A stretch of 42,185 nt of DNA from Rhodocyclaceae bacterium (GCA_020445665.1 JAGRGD010000160.1:1-42185), one strand, 5' to 3'; positions 1 through 10,056 are shown, counted from the first letter of the stretch. A program made the numbers and translations. The notes: generated from the letters alone by a model not told the origin.

Positions 1-635
1 TCGATCGCCGACCGGCCGACCTTGGCCAGGCTGTCGATCGAGAACGACTCGACGCAGTAGGAGGCGGTGACCGTGCCGTAGAGCATGGCGCGGATGGTGC
101 CCTTGACCCAGATGGCGGCATACACGTGGACGATGATCGCGACGATCATGACCGTCGCCATCGCGGCGTGGACCACCGCCGCGAGACGGACCGTGCCGAC
201 CGCCACCGCGCCGGCGAAGTACTCCCGCCACAGGGCGAGGCCGGACAGGAACAGCAGCACCATGCACAGGGCGAGGGCCCAGAACAGCAGCTTCTGGCCG
301 CCGTTGTACTTGCCCATCTCCGGCATGTTGTGGTCGTTGCCGTCCACCATTTCGCCGACCCGCGAGAGCCACTCGAAGTCCTTGCCGCCCATCAGGTTCT
401 TGCCGGCGAAGCGCAGGAACATGACGAAGAAGAACAGCATCATGACGACGCCGATCCACGGGTGCAGGATGCGCGTCCAGGTCCCGCCGCCGAACAGCGA
501 CGACAGGGGGAACAGCGCCGGGTGGAACAGGGACAGGCCGGACAGGGCGAGCAGGATGAAGCAGATGCCCACTACCCAGTGGTTGGCCCGCTCGGACGCG
601 GTGTAGCGTTGCAGGTCGTTCGGATCGCGCTTCAT
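1..635 (-). CDS. fdnI: Formate dehydrogenase-N gamma subunit (cytochrome b556), 3' end cut by window
   Basis: This is the membrane cytochrome b subunit that passes electrons from the FdnGH arm of respiratory formate dehydrogenase to quinone. About 211 residues are visible and the C-terminus lies outside the window. Four hydrophobic segments are seen at roughly residues 21-37, 56-75, 115-135 and 151-172. Histidines at 19, 58, 156 and 170 match the pattern of haem b ligands known for E. coli FdnI, so both haems should be bound. The ATG overlaps the beta-subunit stop (ATGA), which indicates translational coupling. It is the last visible gene of an alpha-beta-gamma operon. The fdnI versus fdoI name cannot be decided from sequence alone. 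Confidence 0.93.
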   Translation of the reverse strand, partial: MKRDPNDLQRYTASERANHWVVGICFILLALSGLSLFHPALFPLSSLFGGGTWTRILHPWIGVVMMLFFFVMFLRFAGKNLMGGKDFEWLSRVGEMVDGNDHNMPEMGKYNGGQKLLFWALALCMVLLFLSGLALWREYFAGAVAVGTVRLAAVVHAAMATVMIVAIIVHVYAAIWVKGTIRAMLYGTVTASYCVESFSIDSLAKVGRSAI

Positions 636-1522
636 TTCTCGGCCTCCAGTTCCTTCTCCACTTCGGCCTCGACTTCCTTCGAGACCTCGTTGGGACCCTT
701 CATGACGTAGTGGAACAGTCCGCCGATGGCCGCCAGGGCCATGCCGGCCATGGCGACCGGCTTGGCGACGCCCTTCCACAGCGACACCGTCGGACTGATC
801 TGCGGATCGTCGGGCAGGCCCATGAGCTGCGGCTGGCTGGCGTCCTTGAGCACGTACATCACGTGGGTGCCGCCGACGCCGGCCGGGTCGTAGGCGCCGG
901 CCTGCGCATGGCCGCGCCCCTGCAACTCGGTGACCCGGGTCTCCGCCTGTGCCGTCATCTGCTCCTTGGTGCCGAACATGATGGCGCCGGTGGGGCAGGT
1001 CTTGACGCAAGCCGGCTCCAGGCCGACCGCGACGCGGTCGGAGCACAGGGTGCACTTGTAGGCCTTGCTGTCCGACTTGGAGATCCGCGGCACGTTGAAC
1101 GGACAACCGGTGACGCAGTAGCCGCAGCCGATGCAGTTCTCCTGGTTGAAGTCCACGATACCGTTGCTGTACTGCACGATCGCGCCGGGCGACGGGCAGG
1201 CCTTGAGACAGCCCGGGTCGGCGCAGTGCATGCAGCCGTCCTTGCGGATCAGCCACTCGAAGTTGAAGCGGTCGTTCGGGTCCTCCTTCTCGAAGAAGCG
1301 CATCACCGTCCACGAACTGGAGGTGAGGTCGGTCGGGTTGTTGTAGGTGCCGTCAACGGAGCCGACATCGTCGCGGATGTCGTTCCATTCCATGCACGCC
1401 ACCTGGCAGGCCTTGCAGCCGATGCAGCGCGTCGTGTCGATCAGCTTGGCCAGTTCCACCGAGTCCCGCGCCTGCGGGGTCGGGGTCGTGGTGGCGGAGC
1501 GACGAATGATGTCGAGTGCCAT
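632..1522 (-). CDS. fdnH: Formate dehydrogenase-N beta subunit (four [4Fe-4S] clusters)
   Basis: A 296-residue electron-transfer subunit linking the alpha catalytic subunit to cytochrome b. Four ferredoxin-type cysteine groups are visible: [11 protein letters not shown] near residue 33, [26 protein letters not shown], and a CTLC...CVKTCP group. One C-terminal hydrophobic helix ([16 protein letters not shown]) would anchor it in the membrane, as in E. coli FdnH. The start is placed at 1522, where GAGGAGG stands 6 bases before the ATG. The in-frame ATG at 1537 overlaps the alpha stop region and lacks such a site. The gap to the alpha stop is 11 bases, and the 3' end overlaps the gamma gene by 4 bases. 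Confidence 0.96.
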   Translation of the reverse strand: MALDIIRRSATTTPTPQARDSVELAKLIDTTRCIGCKACQVACMEWNDIRDDVGSVDGTYNNPTDLTSSSWTVMRFFEKEDPNDRFNFEWLIRKDGCMHCADPGCLKACPSPGAIVQYSNGIVDFNQENCIGCGYCVTGCPFNVPRISKSDSKAYKCTLCSDRVAVGLEPACVKTCPTGAIMFGTKEQMTAQAETRVTELQGRGHAQAGAYDPAGVGGTHVMYVLKDASQPQLMGLPDDPQISPTVSLWKGVAKPVAMAGMALAAIGGLFHYVMKGPNEVSKEVEAEVEKELEAEK

Positions 1523-1533
1523 GTCGTTCCTCC

Positions 1534-4500
1534 TCAAGCTTTCTCGATGTTGACCAGGAAGGCCTTGAACTCGGGCGTATTCACGTTCGCGTCACCGACG
1601 AAGGGGGTGAGCGTGTTGGTGATGTAGCCCTTCTTGGCCAGTCCGACATAGCCCCAGTGCAGCGGGATGCCGACGGTGTGCACCTTGCGGCCCTCGACGT
1701 CGAGCGCCTTGATCCGCTTGGTGACCACAGCCACGGCCTTGATGTGGCCGCGCATCGAGCGCACCTTGACCTGGTCGCCCGCCCGGATGCCCTTCTCCGC
1801 GGCCAGCTCTTCACCGATCTCGACGAACTGCTCGGGCTGGACGACGGCGTTGAGCTCCACGTTCTTGGTCCAGAAGTGGTAGTGCTCGGCGAGTCGATAG
1901 GTGGTGCCGACGTAGGGGAACTCCTCCGCCGTGCCGAACATCTCCATGTCGCCCTTGAAAACGCGGGCGGCCGGGTTCGACTTGACCAGCGGATTGTCCG
2001 GGTGCATCGGGTTGTAGGGCAGCGGCGACTCGAAGGGCTCGTAGTGCTCTGGGAACGGGCCCTCGGCCATGCGACCCACCGCGAACAGGCGGGCAACGCC
2101 CTCCGGGTTCATGATGAACGGGCCGATGCCGTCCGACGGCGCGGCGTCTCCCTTGTAGTCGGGGATGTCGCTACCGGTCCACTTGGAGCCGTTCCAGTGG
2201 ATCACGTCGCGCTTCTCGTCCCACGCCTTGCCGGCCGTGTCCGACGAGGCCCGGTTGTAGAGAATGCGGCGGTTCACCGGCCAGGCGAAGCCCCAGTCGA
2301 GGGTCTGGCCCAGCTTCGAGGGATCGCTCGGATCCCGCTTGGCCATGTTGTTGCCGTCCTGGTTCCAGGAGCCCGAGTAGAGCCAGTTGCCGCAGGCCGT
2401 CGTGCCGTCGTCCCGCAGCTGGGTGAAGTTCTTCACCTGGGCCCCGGCCTTGACCAGCACCCGCGTCGGGTCTTTCGGATCCGCCAGGTCGGTCAGTGCG
2501 CGGCCGTTGAACTCCTTGGCCAGTTCCTCGGGAGAGGGCTCCTCGGGGTGCAGGTAGTCCCAGGCGAGATTCACGACCGGGTCCGGGAATGCACCGCCCT
2601 CCCTGGCGTAAAGATCCCGCAGCTTGACGAAGATGCCGGCCACGATGTCGCTGTCCGACTTGCCTTCGCCGACCGCGTCGGCCCCCTTCCAGTGCCATTG
2701 CAGCACACGCCCCGAGTTGGTGTACGAGCCTTCCTCCTCGGCGAAGCAGGCCGCCGGCAGGCGGAACACCGTGGTCTGGATCTCGGACGGATTGACGTCG
2801 TTCAGCTCGCCGTGGTTTTCCCAGAACGCAGCCGTCTCGGTCTCGAGCGGGTCGATCGTGACCAGGAACTTCAGCTTCGACAGCCCCGCGACCACCTTGC
2901 GCTTGTTCGGCACCGCCGCCACCGGGTTGAAGCCCTGGGCGATGAAGCCGTTCATCTCGCCCTGGTACATGCGCTCGAACATGTGCAGCACGTCGTAGGC
3001 CTTGTCGTACTTCGGCACCCAGTGGTAGCAGAAGTCGTTGGCGGGCGTCGCGGCGTCGCCGAACCAGGACTTCATCAGGCTGACGTGGAACTTGGGGTAG
3101 TTCCGCCAGTAGCTGATCTGGCCGGGGCGCAAGGGCAGCAGCGTGCGCTTCTTCATGTAGGCCGCGTAGTCCTGCTCGGACTCGTGGGCCAGCGTCATGT
3201 AGCCGGGCAGGTTGGTGGTCAGCAGGCACATGTCGGTGATGCCCTGCACGTTGGAGTGCCCGCGCAGCGCGTTGATGCCCCCGCCGGCGCGGCCCATGTT
3301 GCCCAGCAGGAGCTGGATCATGGCCATCGTGCGGATGTTCTGCGAGCCCACCGAGTGCTGTGTCCAGCCCAACGCGTAGAGGATCGTCATCGTCTTGCCG
3401 GCGGTACCGGTCTCGCCGATCATTTCGCAGATCCGGCGATAGCGGTCTTCCGGCGTGCCGGTGATGCGGCTGACGACCTCCGGCGTGTAGCGGCTGTAGT
3501 GCTGCTTCATCAGCTGGAACACGCAGCGCGGATCCTGCAGGGTCGGGTCGACCCGGGCGTAGCCGTCCTCGCCGATCTGGTAGTTCCACGAGCTGCGGTC
3601 GTAACGGCGCTTGTCGGCGTCGTAACCGCTGTACAGGCCGTCCTTGAAGTCGAAGTCCTCACGCACCAGGAACGAGGCGTCGGTGTAGTTCCGCACGTAC
3701 TCGTCGTGATACTTGTCGTTGGAGAGCAGGTAGTTGATGACGCCGCCGAGGAAGGCGATGTCGGTACCGGAGCGGATCGGTGCGTAGTAGTCGGCCACCG
3801 AGGCCGAGCGGTTGAAGCGGGGGTCCACCACGATCAGCTTCGCGCCGCGCTCTTCCTTCGCGTGGGTGACCCACTTGAAGCCGCAGACGTGTGCTTCGGC
3901 GGCATTACCGCCCATGATCATGACGAGGTCGGCGTTCTTGATGTCCACCCAGTGGTTGGTCATCGCGCCACGCCCGAAAGTCGGAGCCAGACTGGCCACC
4001 GTCGGGGAGTGTCAAATGCGCGCCTGGGTGTCGACGTTCAGGATGCCGAGGTTGCGGAAGACCTTGTGGGTGAGATAGCCGCCTTCGTTGTTGGTCGCGC
4101 TCGAGGCCAGCAGGCCGGTCGAGAGCCAGCGATTGACGATCTCGCCGTTGGCATTGGTCGCCTCGAAGTTGGCGTCGCGGTCATCCTTCAGGTGGCGGGC
4201 GATGCGGGTGAAGGCCTCGTCCCAGCTGATCCGCTTCCATTCCGTGCTGCCCGGCTCGCGCACTTCGGGGTGCTTGAGGCGCTTGGGGCTATAGACCATG
4301 TCCAGCAGGCCTGCGCCCTTCGGACAGAGGGAGCCGCGGTTGACCGGGTTGTCCGGGTCACCTTCGATGTGGATGATGCGCGATTTCGCGTTCTTGGCGT
4401 TGTCGCCGAGGCTATAGAGGATCACGCCGCAGGCGACGGAACAGTAGGGACAGGTGTTGCGGGTTTCGGTGGTTCTGGCGAGCTTGAACTGACGGGTCTC

Positions 4501-4599
4501 GGCCAGGGCCGCCGTGGGCGAGAAGCCCATGGCGACGAGGCTCGAACCGGTCAGGCCCGCCGACGCCACCTTGAAGAACTGGCGTCGGTTGAGATGCAT
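1534..4599 (-). CDS. fdnG: Formate dehydrogenase-N alpha subunit, selenoprotein (UGA read as Sec196)
   Basis: The catalytic Mo/W-bis-MGD subunit that oxidises formate to CO2 on the periplasmic side; 1021 residues counting Sec, close to E. coli FdnG (1015). A Tat signal (RRQFFK at residues 5-10, then a hydrophobic stretch ending AALA) opens the protein. The [4Fe-4S] ligands are Cys50, 53, 57 and 92, and Lys94 follows. The frame is interrupted only by TGA at 4012-4014, codon 196, exactly where the active-site selenocysteine sits; homology continues unbroken on both sides. The start at 4599 has a purine-rich site (AAGGGGGATG) and places the Tat motif at the N-terminus. It is the first gene of the fdn operon, behind a sigma-54 promoter. 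A conventional caller would split it into 225- and 821-residue pieces. Confidence 0.96.
3973..4014 (-). promoter_or_regulatory. UGA selenocysteine codon and bacterial SECIS hairpin
   Basis: The TGA at 4012-4014 is followed at once, within the coding sequence, by a region that can fold as a short hairpin. The arms GCC and GGC close the loop AGTCT, with a GT pair in the loop and a lower stem made from the flanking CGG/CCG. In E. coli fdnG and fdhF the SelB-binding loop carries the same G-U feature at this distance from the UGA. The fold was made by eye and not computed. Confidence 0.8.
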
Positions 4600-4650
4600 C
4601 TCATCCCCCTTGTGTGGATCGTTATGTGCTGCGAGCAGCATGGTCATATG

Positions 4651-4665
4651 GCAATCCACATGCCA
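4651..4665 (-). promoter_or_regulatory. Sigma-54 (-24/-12) promoter for fdnGHI
   Basis: Read on the minus strand this is TGGCATGTGGATTGC, which keeps the GG-N10-GC spacing and 14 of 15 positions compatible with TGGCAC-N5-TTGC. Transcription would start near 4639, about 40 bases before the fdnG ATG. The gene just upstream encodes a GAFTGA-type sigma-54 activator, which supports the call. Confidence 0.85.
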
Positions 4666-4730
4666 GTGGGGATTTTCTCGGCAAAGCAAGGGCTTGGCGT
4701 TCCGCCCTGCGCGCCAGAGGCTGGTGGGTG

Positions 4731-4743
4731 CGACAAATTGTCG
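4731..4743. promoter_or_regulatory. Enhancer-like palindrome 1 upstream of fdnG
   Basis: CGACAAATTGTCG, part of a perfect 7+1+7 palindrome that extends one base on each side (GCGACAA-A-TTGTCGC). Its centre is about 98 bases upstream of the predicted fdn start, the usual place for a sigma-54 activator site. Confidence 0.7.
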
Positions 4744-4750
4744 CGCTGCT

Positions 4751-4763
4751 CGACAGAAAGTCG
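4751..4763. promoter_or_regulatory. Enhancer-like palindrome 2 upstream of fdnG
   Basis: CGACAGAAAGTCG shares the CGAC-N5-GTCG form with the site at 4731. The two centres are 20 bases apart (about two helical turns), so both lie on the same DNA face. The likely ligand is the regulator encoded at 4783-6171. A short inverted repeat CGCCG-N7-CGGCG follows at 4764-4780, next to the end of that gene. Confidence 0.65.
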
Positions 4764-4782
4764 CGCCGTGCCTGTCGGCGTC

Positions 4783-6171
4783 TCAGGCGTCTCCAGCGTC
4801 CTCGAGCCGCCACTGGGCGGCCTTGCGCTCGAGGGTCTTGCGCGACACGCCGAGGTGACGCGCGGCCTCCGACTTGTTGCCCCCGGTCAGCTCGAGGACC
4901 TTCTCGATGTGCCGCCGGACCACGTCCTCGAGGCGCAGCGAGCTGTCCACCTCCTCGCCGTGCTCGAGCACCCGCGACACCGCGTCCGAGCCGGCCGAGA
5001 AGCTGCCGAGGATCATCGAGCGTTCGACGTAATTCTTCAGTTCGCGGACATTGCCCGGCCAGGCATAGGCGGACAGGCGGCTCAGGTCGGCCCGGGTCAT
5101 CTTCAGCGGGGCGACGCCGAGCTGGGGCGAGAGGCGCTCCATGAAGTAGTGGATCAGGTCCGGCAGATCCTCCCTGCGGTTGCGCAGGGGGGGCAGCGCC
5201 ATCGAGACGACGGCGAGGCGAAAATAGAGGTCTTCGCGAAAGCGGCCGGCGGCGATCTCGGCCTCGAGGTTCTTGTTGCTTGCGGCGATGATCCGGACAT
5301 CCACCGGGATCTCCTGCTCCGAGCCGACCGGGCGGATGCGGCGCTCCTCGAGGGCGCGCAGCAGCTTGGTCTGCATCGCCATCGGCAGCTCGCTGATCTC
5401 GTCGAGGAACAGGGTGCCGCCGTGGGCGTAGAAGAACAGTCCCTGGCGGTTGTCGGAGGCGCCGGTGAAGGCCCCTCGGACGTGGCCGAAGAGCTCGCTC
5501 TCGATCAGCTGGTTCGAGATGGCGGCGCAGTTCACCGGCACGAAGGGGCGCTCGCTGCGAAGGCTGAGCTGGTGCAGGGCGCGCGCCAGGACCTCCTTGC
5601 CGGTGCCGGACTCGCCTTCGAGCAACACGGTGGTCGGCATCGGCGCGATCCGCTGGACGGCCTCGCGCAGGCGCCGCACTGGTGGAGATTGGCCGACCAG
5701 ACCATCCACGGATCGGTCCTTGCGCTGCAGCGTGCGGCGCAGCGCGACGTGCTCGCGGGCCAGCCGGGCACGGTCGAAGCAGCGCCCTGCGGCCACCAGC
5801 AGCTGGTCCAGACGAAAGGGCTTGAGGAGGATGTCGGCGGCCCCGGAGCGCAGGGCTGCGAGGCTCGACTCGAGGTCGACGAAGGCGGTCAGCAGCACCA
5901 CGTCGCCGCTGAAAGCGGTCCGCTGCAGGTCGGCGAGCCAGTCGATGCCCGAGCCGTCGGGCAGCATCACGTCGAGCAGGATCAGGTCGAAATGGACACG
6001 TGACTGGATGGCCGCCGCGCTGGCGAGGTCCGGCGCGGTTTCGACGAGGCCACAGCGGGAGGCGAGTGCCCTCCGCAGGAAATGGACGACGCCCTCGTCG
6101 TCATCGACGATCAGGACCGACTGACCCTGCCAGTCGCTGAGGTGGTCGCGCAGGGACGCGGCGTGCTTCAT
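4783..6171 (-). CDS. NtrC-family sigma-54-dependent response regulator (likely fdn activator)
   Basis: A 462-residue activator with three domains. The receiver (about residues 18-135) has the acidic pocket, phospho-acceptor Asp67, Thr95 and Lys117. The AAA+ domain (about 155-390) has Walker A GESGTGKE at 186-193, the sigma-54-contacting GAFTGA loop at 233-238 and Walker B LFLDE near 254. A Fis-type helix-turn-helix ends the protein (SEAARHLGVSRKTLERK). It lies between tupA and fdnG on the same strand, and the sigma-54 promoter and paired palindromes follow it directly, so control of fdnGHI is the natural inference. No cognate histidine kinase is in the window. The signal sensed is unknown. 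Confidence 0.93.
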   Translation of the reverse strand: MKHAASLRDHLSDWQGQSVLIVDDDEGVVHFLRRALASRCGLVETAPDLASAAAIQSRVHFDLILLDVMLPDGSGIDWLADLQRTAFSGDVVLLTAFVDLESSLAALRSGAADILLKPFRLDQLLVAAGRCFDRARLAREHVALRRTLQRKDRSVDGLVGQSPPVRRLREAVQRIAPMPTTVLLEGESGTGKEVLARALHQLSLRSERPFVPVNCAAISNQLIESELFGHVRGAFTGASDNRQGLFFYAHGGTLFLDEISELPMAMQTKLLRALEERRIRPVGSEQEIPVDVRIIAASNKNLEAEIAAGRFREDLYFRLAVVSMALPPLRNRREDLPDLIHYFMERLSPQLGVAPLKMTRADLSRLSAYAWPGNVRELKNYVERSMILGSFSAGSDAVSRVLEHGEEVDSSLRLEDVVRRHIEKVLELTGGNKSEAARHLGVSRKTLERKAAQWRLEDAGDA

Positions 6172-6185
6172 GGATGGGTGATCGC

Positions 6186-6217
6186 CCCGTCCCGGCGCGG
6201 GTTGCCGCCGGGACGGG
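6186..6217. terminator. Strong hairpin between tupA and the regulator gene
   Basis: Perfect 12-bp arms (CCCGTCCCGGCG / CGCCGGGACGGG) around an 8-base loop. It lies 8 bases beyond the tupA stop on the minus strand. No T-run follows in either direction, so it may be a partial terminator or an mRNA-end stabiliser that lowers read-through into the regulator gene. Confidence 0.5.
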
Positions 6218-6225
6218 AACGGCGC

Positions 6226-7053
6226 TCAGCTTGCGTTGGGGAAAAACAGCTGCTCGCCGCCGATCTTGTAGCTGCCGATCGTGGCCTGGCCCTTGTCGGA
6301 GACCAGCCAGTCGATGAATTTCTGCACCAGGGCTTTCTTGACGTGGGGGTGACGCTCGGGGTTCACCATCAACACGCCGTACTGGTTGAACAGCGCCTTG
6401 TCGCCCTCGACCAGGATCGCCAGGTTCTGGCGGTTCTTGAAGTTGAGCCAGGTGCCCCGGTCGGACAGCACGTAGCCGTCGAGGGAGGCCGCCGTGTTGA
6501 GGCAGGCGCCCATGCCGCTGCCGGTGTCGCGATACCACTCGCCCTTGACCGCGTCCAGGTCGATGCCGGCGGCCTTCCAGAAGCGCAGCTCGGCGCTGTG
6601 GGTGCCGGACTTGTCGCCGCGCGAGATGAAAGGCGGCTTGCTGTTCGCGATCTTCTGCAGGGCGAGCTGAATGTCGTTGCCGCCCTTGATGCCGGCCGGA
6701 TCGCTGCCCGGGCCGATCAGCACGAAGTCGTTGTACATCACGTCGCGACGGCCTACGCCATAGCCTTCTTCGACAAACTTGGCCTCCTTGATCTTGTCGT
6801 GCACCAGCAGCGCGTCGGCGTCGCCGCGCTTGCCCATGTCGAGGGCCTGGCCGGTACCTACCGCCACGACCCGCACCTCGATGCCGGTGTCGGCCGTGAA
6901 GGCCGGCAGCAGGTGGTCGAACAGGCCCGAGTTCTGGGTCGAGGTGGTTGAGGCCACGGTGATGAAGTCTGCGGCCTGACTTGCCAGCGGCTGGAACCAT
7001 GCGGCTGCGCTGACCAACAGGGCGCCCAGCAGGCGGCGGCGGGATACGGTCAT
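6226..7053 (-). CDS. tupA: Tungstate (or molybdate) ABC transporter substrate-binding protein
   Basis: A 275-residue periplasmic oxyanion-binding protein of the TupA/WtpA type. The N-terminus MTVSRRRLLGALLVSAAAWF...ASQAA is an export signal with an arginine cluster. The mature start TVASTTSTQNSGLFDHLLP is the typical TupA opening, with Ser/Thr residues that bind the oxyanion. A second family motif, SRGDKSGTH, is near residue 155. A good ribosome-binding site (GAGGAG) precedes the ATG. The usual membrane and ATPase partners (tupB, tupC) are not adjacent; the next genes are a sigma-54 regulator and formate dehydrogenase. This suggests a role in Mo/W supply or sensing for that enzyme. W versus Mo preference cannot be read from sequence. 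Confidence 0.88.
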   Translation of the reverse strand: MTVSRRRLLGALLVSAAAWFQPLASQAADFITVASTTSTQNSGLFDHLLPAFTADTGIEVRVVAVGTGQALDMGKRGDADALLVHDKIKEAKFVEEGYGVGRRDVMYNDFVLIGPGSDPAGIKGGNDIQLALQKIANSKPPFISRGDKSGTHSAELRFWKAAGIDLDAVKGEWYRDTGSGMGACLNTAASLDGYVLSDRGTWLNFKNRQNLAILVEGDKALFNQYGVLMVNPERHPHVKKALVQKFIDWLVSDKGQATIGSYKIGGEQLFFPNAS

Positions 7054-7072
7054 GAAACTCTCCTCTTGAATG

Positions 7073-7111
7073 GCCTATTGCATTAGGTCTGTACTTGCCT
7101 ATTGAATAAGC
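7073..7111. promoter_or_regulatory. Paired operator-like sites between tupA and the ModE/TunR-like gene
   Basis: Two copies of GCCTATTG, 24 bases apart (7073-7080 and 7097-7104), each open a near-palindrome: CCTATTGCATTAGG (6 of 7 pairs match) and GCCTATTGAATAAGC (6 of 7 match around a central G). A TAGAAT -10-like box for the rightward gene follows at 7121-7126. The sites lie where a repressor would block the divergent promoters. The likely binder is the 7168 product. Confidence 0.55.
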
Positions 7112-7167
7112 ATTGACGTGTAGAATGTCGCCTCTCAAGACTACGACTCCCGGCGCAGAGGGCAAAT

Positions 7168-8211
7168 ATGCAAGGTGATGCCGATGCGCGCCTGAACATC
7201 AGGGCGCATACCAGCCTCGAACTCGAATCGATGGAACTCGACTTGGCCGCCCTGTCGGCCCTGTTGAATGCCGTCGCCGACACGGGTTCGCTCCAGGGCG
7301 GGGCCGAGCGCACCGGGCGCTCCTATCGCGGGGCCTGGGGCCGGATCAAGGAGGCGGAAACCGTCCTTGGCTGCCAGCTGGTGGAAAAGACCAAGGGACA
7401 TGGCAGCCAGCTGACCGCCGCGGGCCGCGGACTCGCCGCGCTGGTGGACAAGATCGAGACCCGGGTCCAGGGGCTGATCCAGCGCGAACTCGCCGACCTG
7501 GACCGGGAGCTGCGGGAATGCCTGCGCCTGCGCGAGCCGCGGCTGCGCATTGCGTGCAGCCACGACCTGGTCATGCAGCAATGCATCAGCGAGGGCCGTC
7601 TGCCCTTCCTTGACGCCCGCTTCATGGGCTCGCCCAAGGCGGTGACCGCCCTGCGCGAGGGGCGTGCCGAGCTGGCCGGCTTCCACGTGCCCGACGGGCT
7701 GCCGATGGAGCTATTCGTCAAGCGCAGTCTCGACGGGGATCCGCCGCTCTACCTGCGGCCGCTGCTGCGCCGTGAGCAGGGGCTGGTGGTGGCCCGCGGC
7801 AACCCGCTCGGCATTCGCGGCATCCACGACCTGGCGCGCCAGTCGGTGCGCTTCATCAACCGCCAGCGGGGCTCGGGAACGCGGGTGTGGTTCGACTACC
7901 TGCTGCGCGAACACGGCATCAGCCCGAGCAGCATTCGCGGCTATCCGGTCGAGGAGTTCACCCACTTCGCGGTGGTGGCGGCGGTGGCGGCGGGGGCCGT
8001 GGACGTGGCCTTTGCCCTCAAGGCCACGGCGATTGCCCTCGGCCTCGACTTCGTCTCGCTTGGCTTCGAGACCTATTACCTGTGCGCGCCACGGGAGGCA
8101 TTCGCCGATCCGCGCTGTGCAGAACTGATGGCCCATGTGCAGGATGGACTGCTCAGTCAGCCGGGCTACGCGCGGCCAACCACCGACGAGCTGGTGCGGA
8201 CCGTCGCCTGA
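7168..8211 (+). CDS. ModE-type HTH regulator with periplasmic-binding-protein-like domain (TunR-like)
   Basis: A 347-residue transcription factor. About residues 22-95 form a ModE/LysR-like winged helix (motifs GGAERTGRSYRGAWGRI and LTAAGRGLAAL). Residues from about 120 to 335 form a substrate-binding-protein-like effector domain (GSPKAVTALREGRAELAGFH and FINRQRGSGTRVWFDYLL are typical). Such fusions regulate Mo/W transport, for example TunR of sulfate reducers (family knowledge). It is divergent from tupA, so oxyanion-dependent control of tupA and of itself is likely. The start at 7168 has GAGGG 7 bases upstream; an internal ATG at residue 22 is possible. The distance to the next gene is 250 bases. 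Confidence 0.82.
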   Translation: MQGDADARLNIRAHTSLELESMELDLAALSALLNAVADTGSLQGGAERTGRSYRGAWGRIKEAETVLGCQLVEKTKGHGSQLTAAGRGLAALVDKIETRVQGLIQRELADLDRELRECLRLREPRLRIACSHDLVMQQCISEGRLPFLDARFMGSPKAVTALREGRAELAGFHVPDGLPMELFVKRSLDGDPPLYLRPLLRREQGLVVARGNPLGIRGIHDLARQSVRFINRQRGSGTRVWFDYLLREHGISPSSIRGYPVEEFTHFAVVAAVAAGAVDVAFALKATAIALGLDFVSLGFETYYLCAPREAFADPRCAELMAHVQDGLLSQPGYARPTTDELVRTVA

Positions 8212-8250
8212 CGCGGTACTCGCACGGCGCTGCCGATACCATGATCAAAC

Positions 8251-8271
8251 TGCTCCATCCGGGGTGGAGCA
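8251..8271. terminator. Hairpin after the ModE/TunR-like gene
   Basis: TGCTCCA and TGGAGCA form 7-bp arms around a 7-base loop, 40 bases past the stop at 8211. No T-run follows, so termination is uncertain. The rest of 8212-8390 holds no gene that I can support. Confidence 0.4.
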
Positions 8272-8390
8272 CCTGTTGAGCCATGGCACTTATGCAATCG
8301 GCTGCAAATCCCTATAAAGATTAAGGAAATAGCGGGCATCGCCATGTTTTGTGCGGGTTTTCGGGGAATTGCCCTCCGTGCACAGTGATC

Positions 8391-8405
8391 TGGCACATCC
8401 CCTGC
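8391..8405 (+). promoter_or_regulatory. Sigma-54 (-24/-12) promoter for aldehyde dehydrogenase
   Basis: TGGCACATCCCCTGC has a perfect TGGCAC -24 box and a TGC at -12 with correct GG-N10-GC spacing. Transcription would begin near 8417, leaving a 45-base leader before the ATG at 8462. Sigma-54 control of acoD/exaC-type genes by AcoR-like activators is known in related bacteria. No activator of that type is adjacent here. Confidence 0.8.
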
Positions 8406-8461
8406 GCATGCCGGGTGTGGCGCAACAGCGCGAGCCACCCGAATCGAACAGGAGGATTTCC

Positions 8462-9982
<1,521 letters not shown>

Positions 9983-9987
9983 TGTCT

Positions 9988-10016
9988 CGCCCCGCGCCGC
10001 CCGTCGGTGCGGGGCG
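9988..10016 (+). terminator. GC-rich hairpin just after the aldehyde dehydrogenase stop
   Basis: CGCCCCGC and GCGGGGCG form 8-bp arms with a 13-base loop, starting 5 bases after the stop. The following GGTT is only a weak U-tract. It may set the ratio between the dehydrogenase and the DUF779 gene. Confidence 0.4.
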
Positions 10017-10033
10017 GGTTGACACCGGATGGC

Positions 10034-10056
10034 GGGCGACCCGATACGGGTCGCCC
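10034..10056 (+). promoter_or_regulatory. Second intercistronic hairpin, before the DUF779 ribosome site
   Basis: GGGCGACCCG and CGGGTCGCCC are perfect 10-bp arms closed by ATA. The stem ends about 14 bases before the GAGGAGG of the DUF779 gene, so it may act in processing or stability of the shared transcript. Confidence 0.4.

Noticed and set aside
4012-4014. fdnG as a pseudogene or frameshifted gene because of the stop codon
   Set aside because: The stop is TGA at the exact Sec position with a SECIS-like hairpin, and both sides remain fully conserved in the same frame.
1516-6003. A plus-strand open frame of nearly 1500 codons opposite fdnG and the regulator gene
   Set aside because: It mirrors the GC-rich third positions of the real minus-strand genes, has no family motifs, and spans two well-supported genes and an intergenic promoter.
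8284-8299. TGGCACTTATGC as another sigma-54 promoter
   Set aside because: The GG to GC distance is 7 bases, not 10. The nearby site at 8391 has correct spacing.
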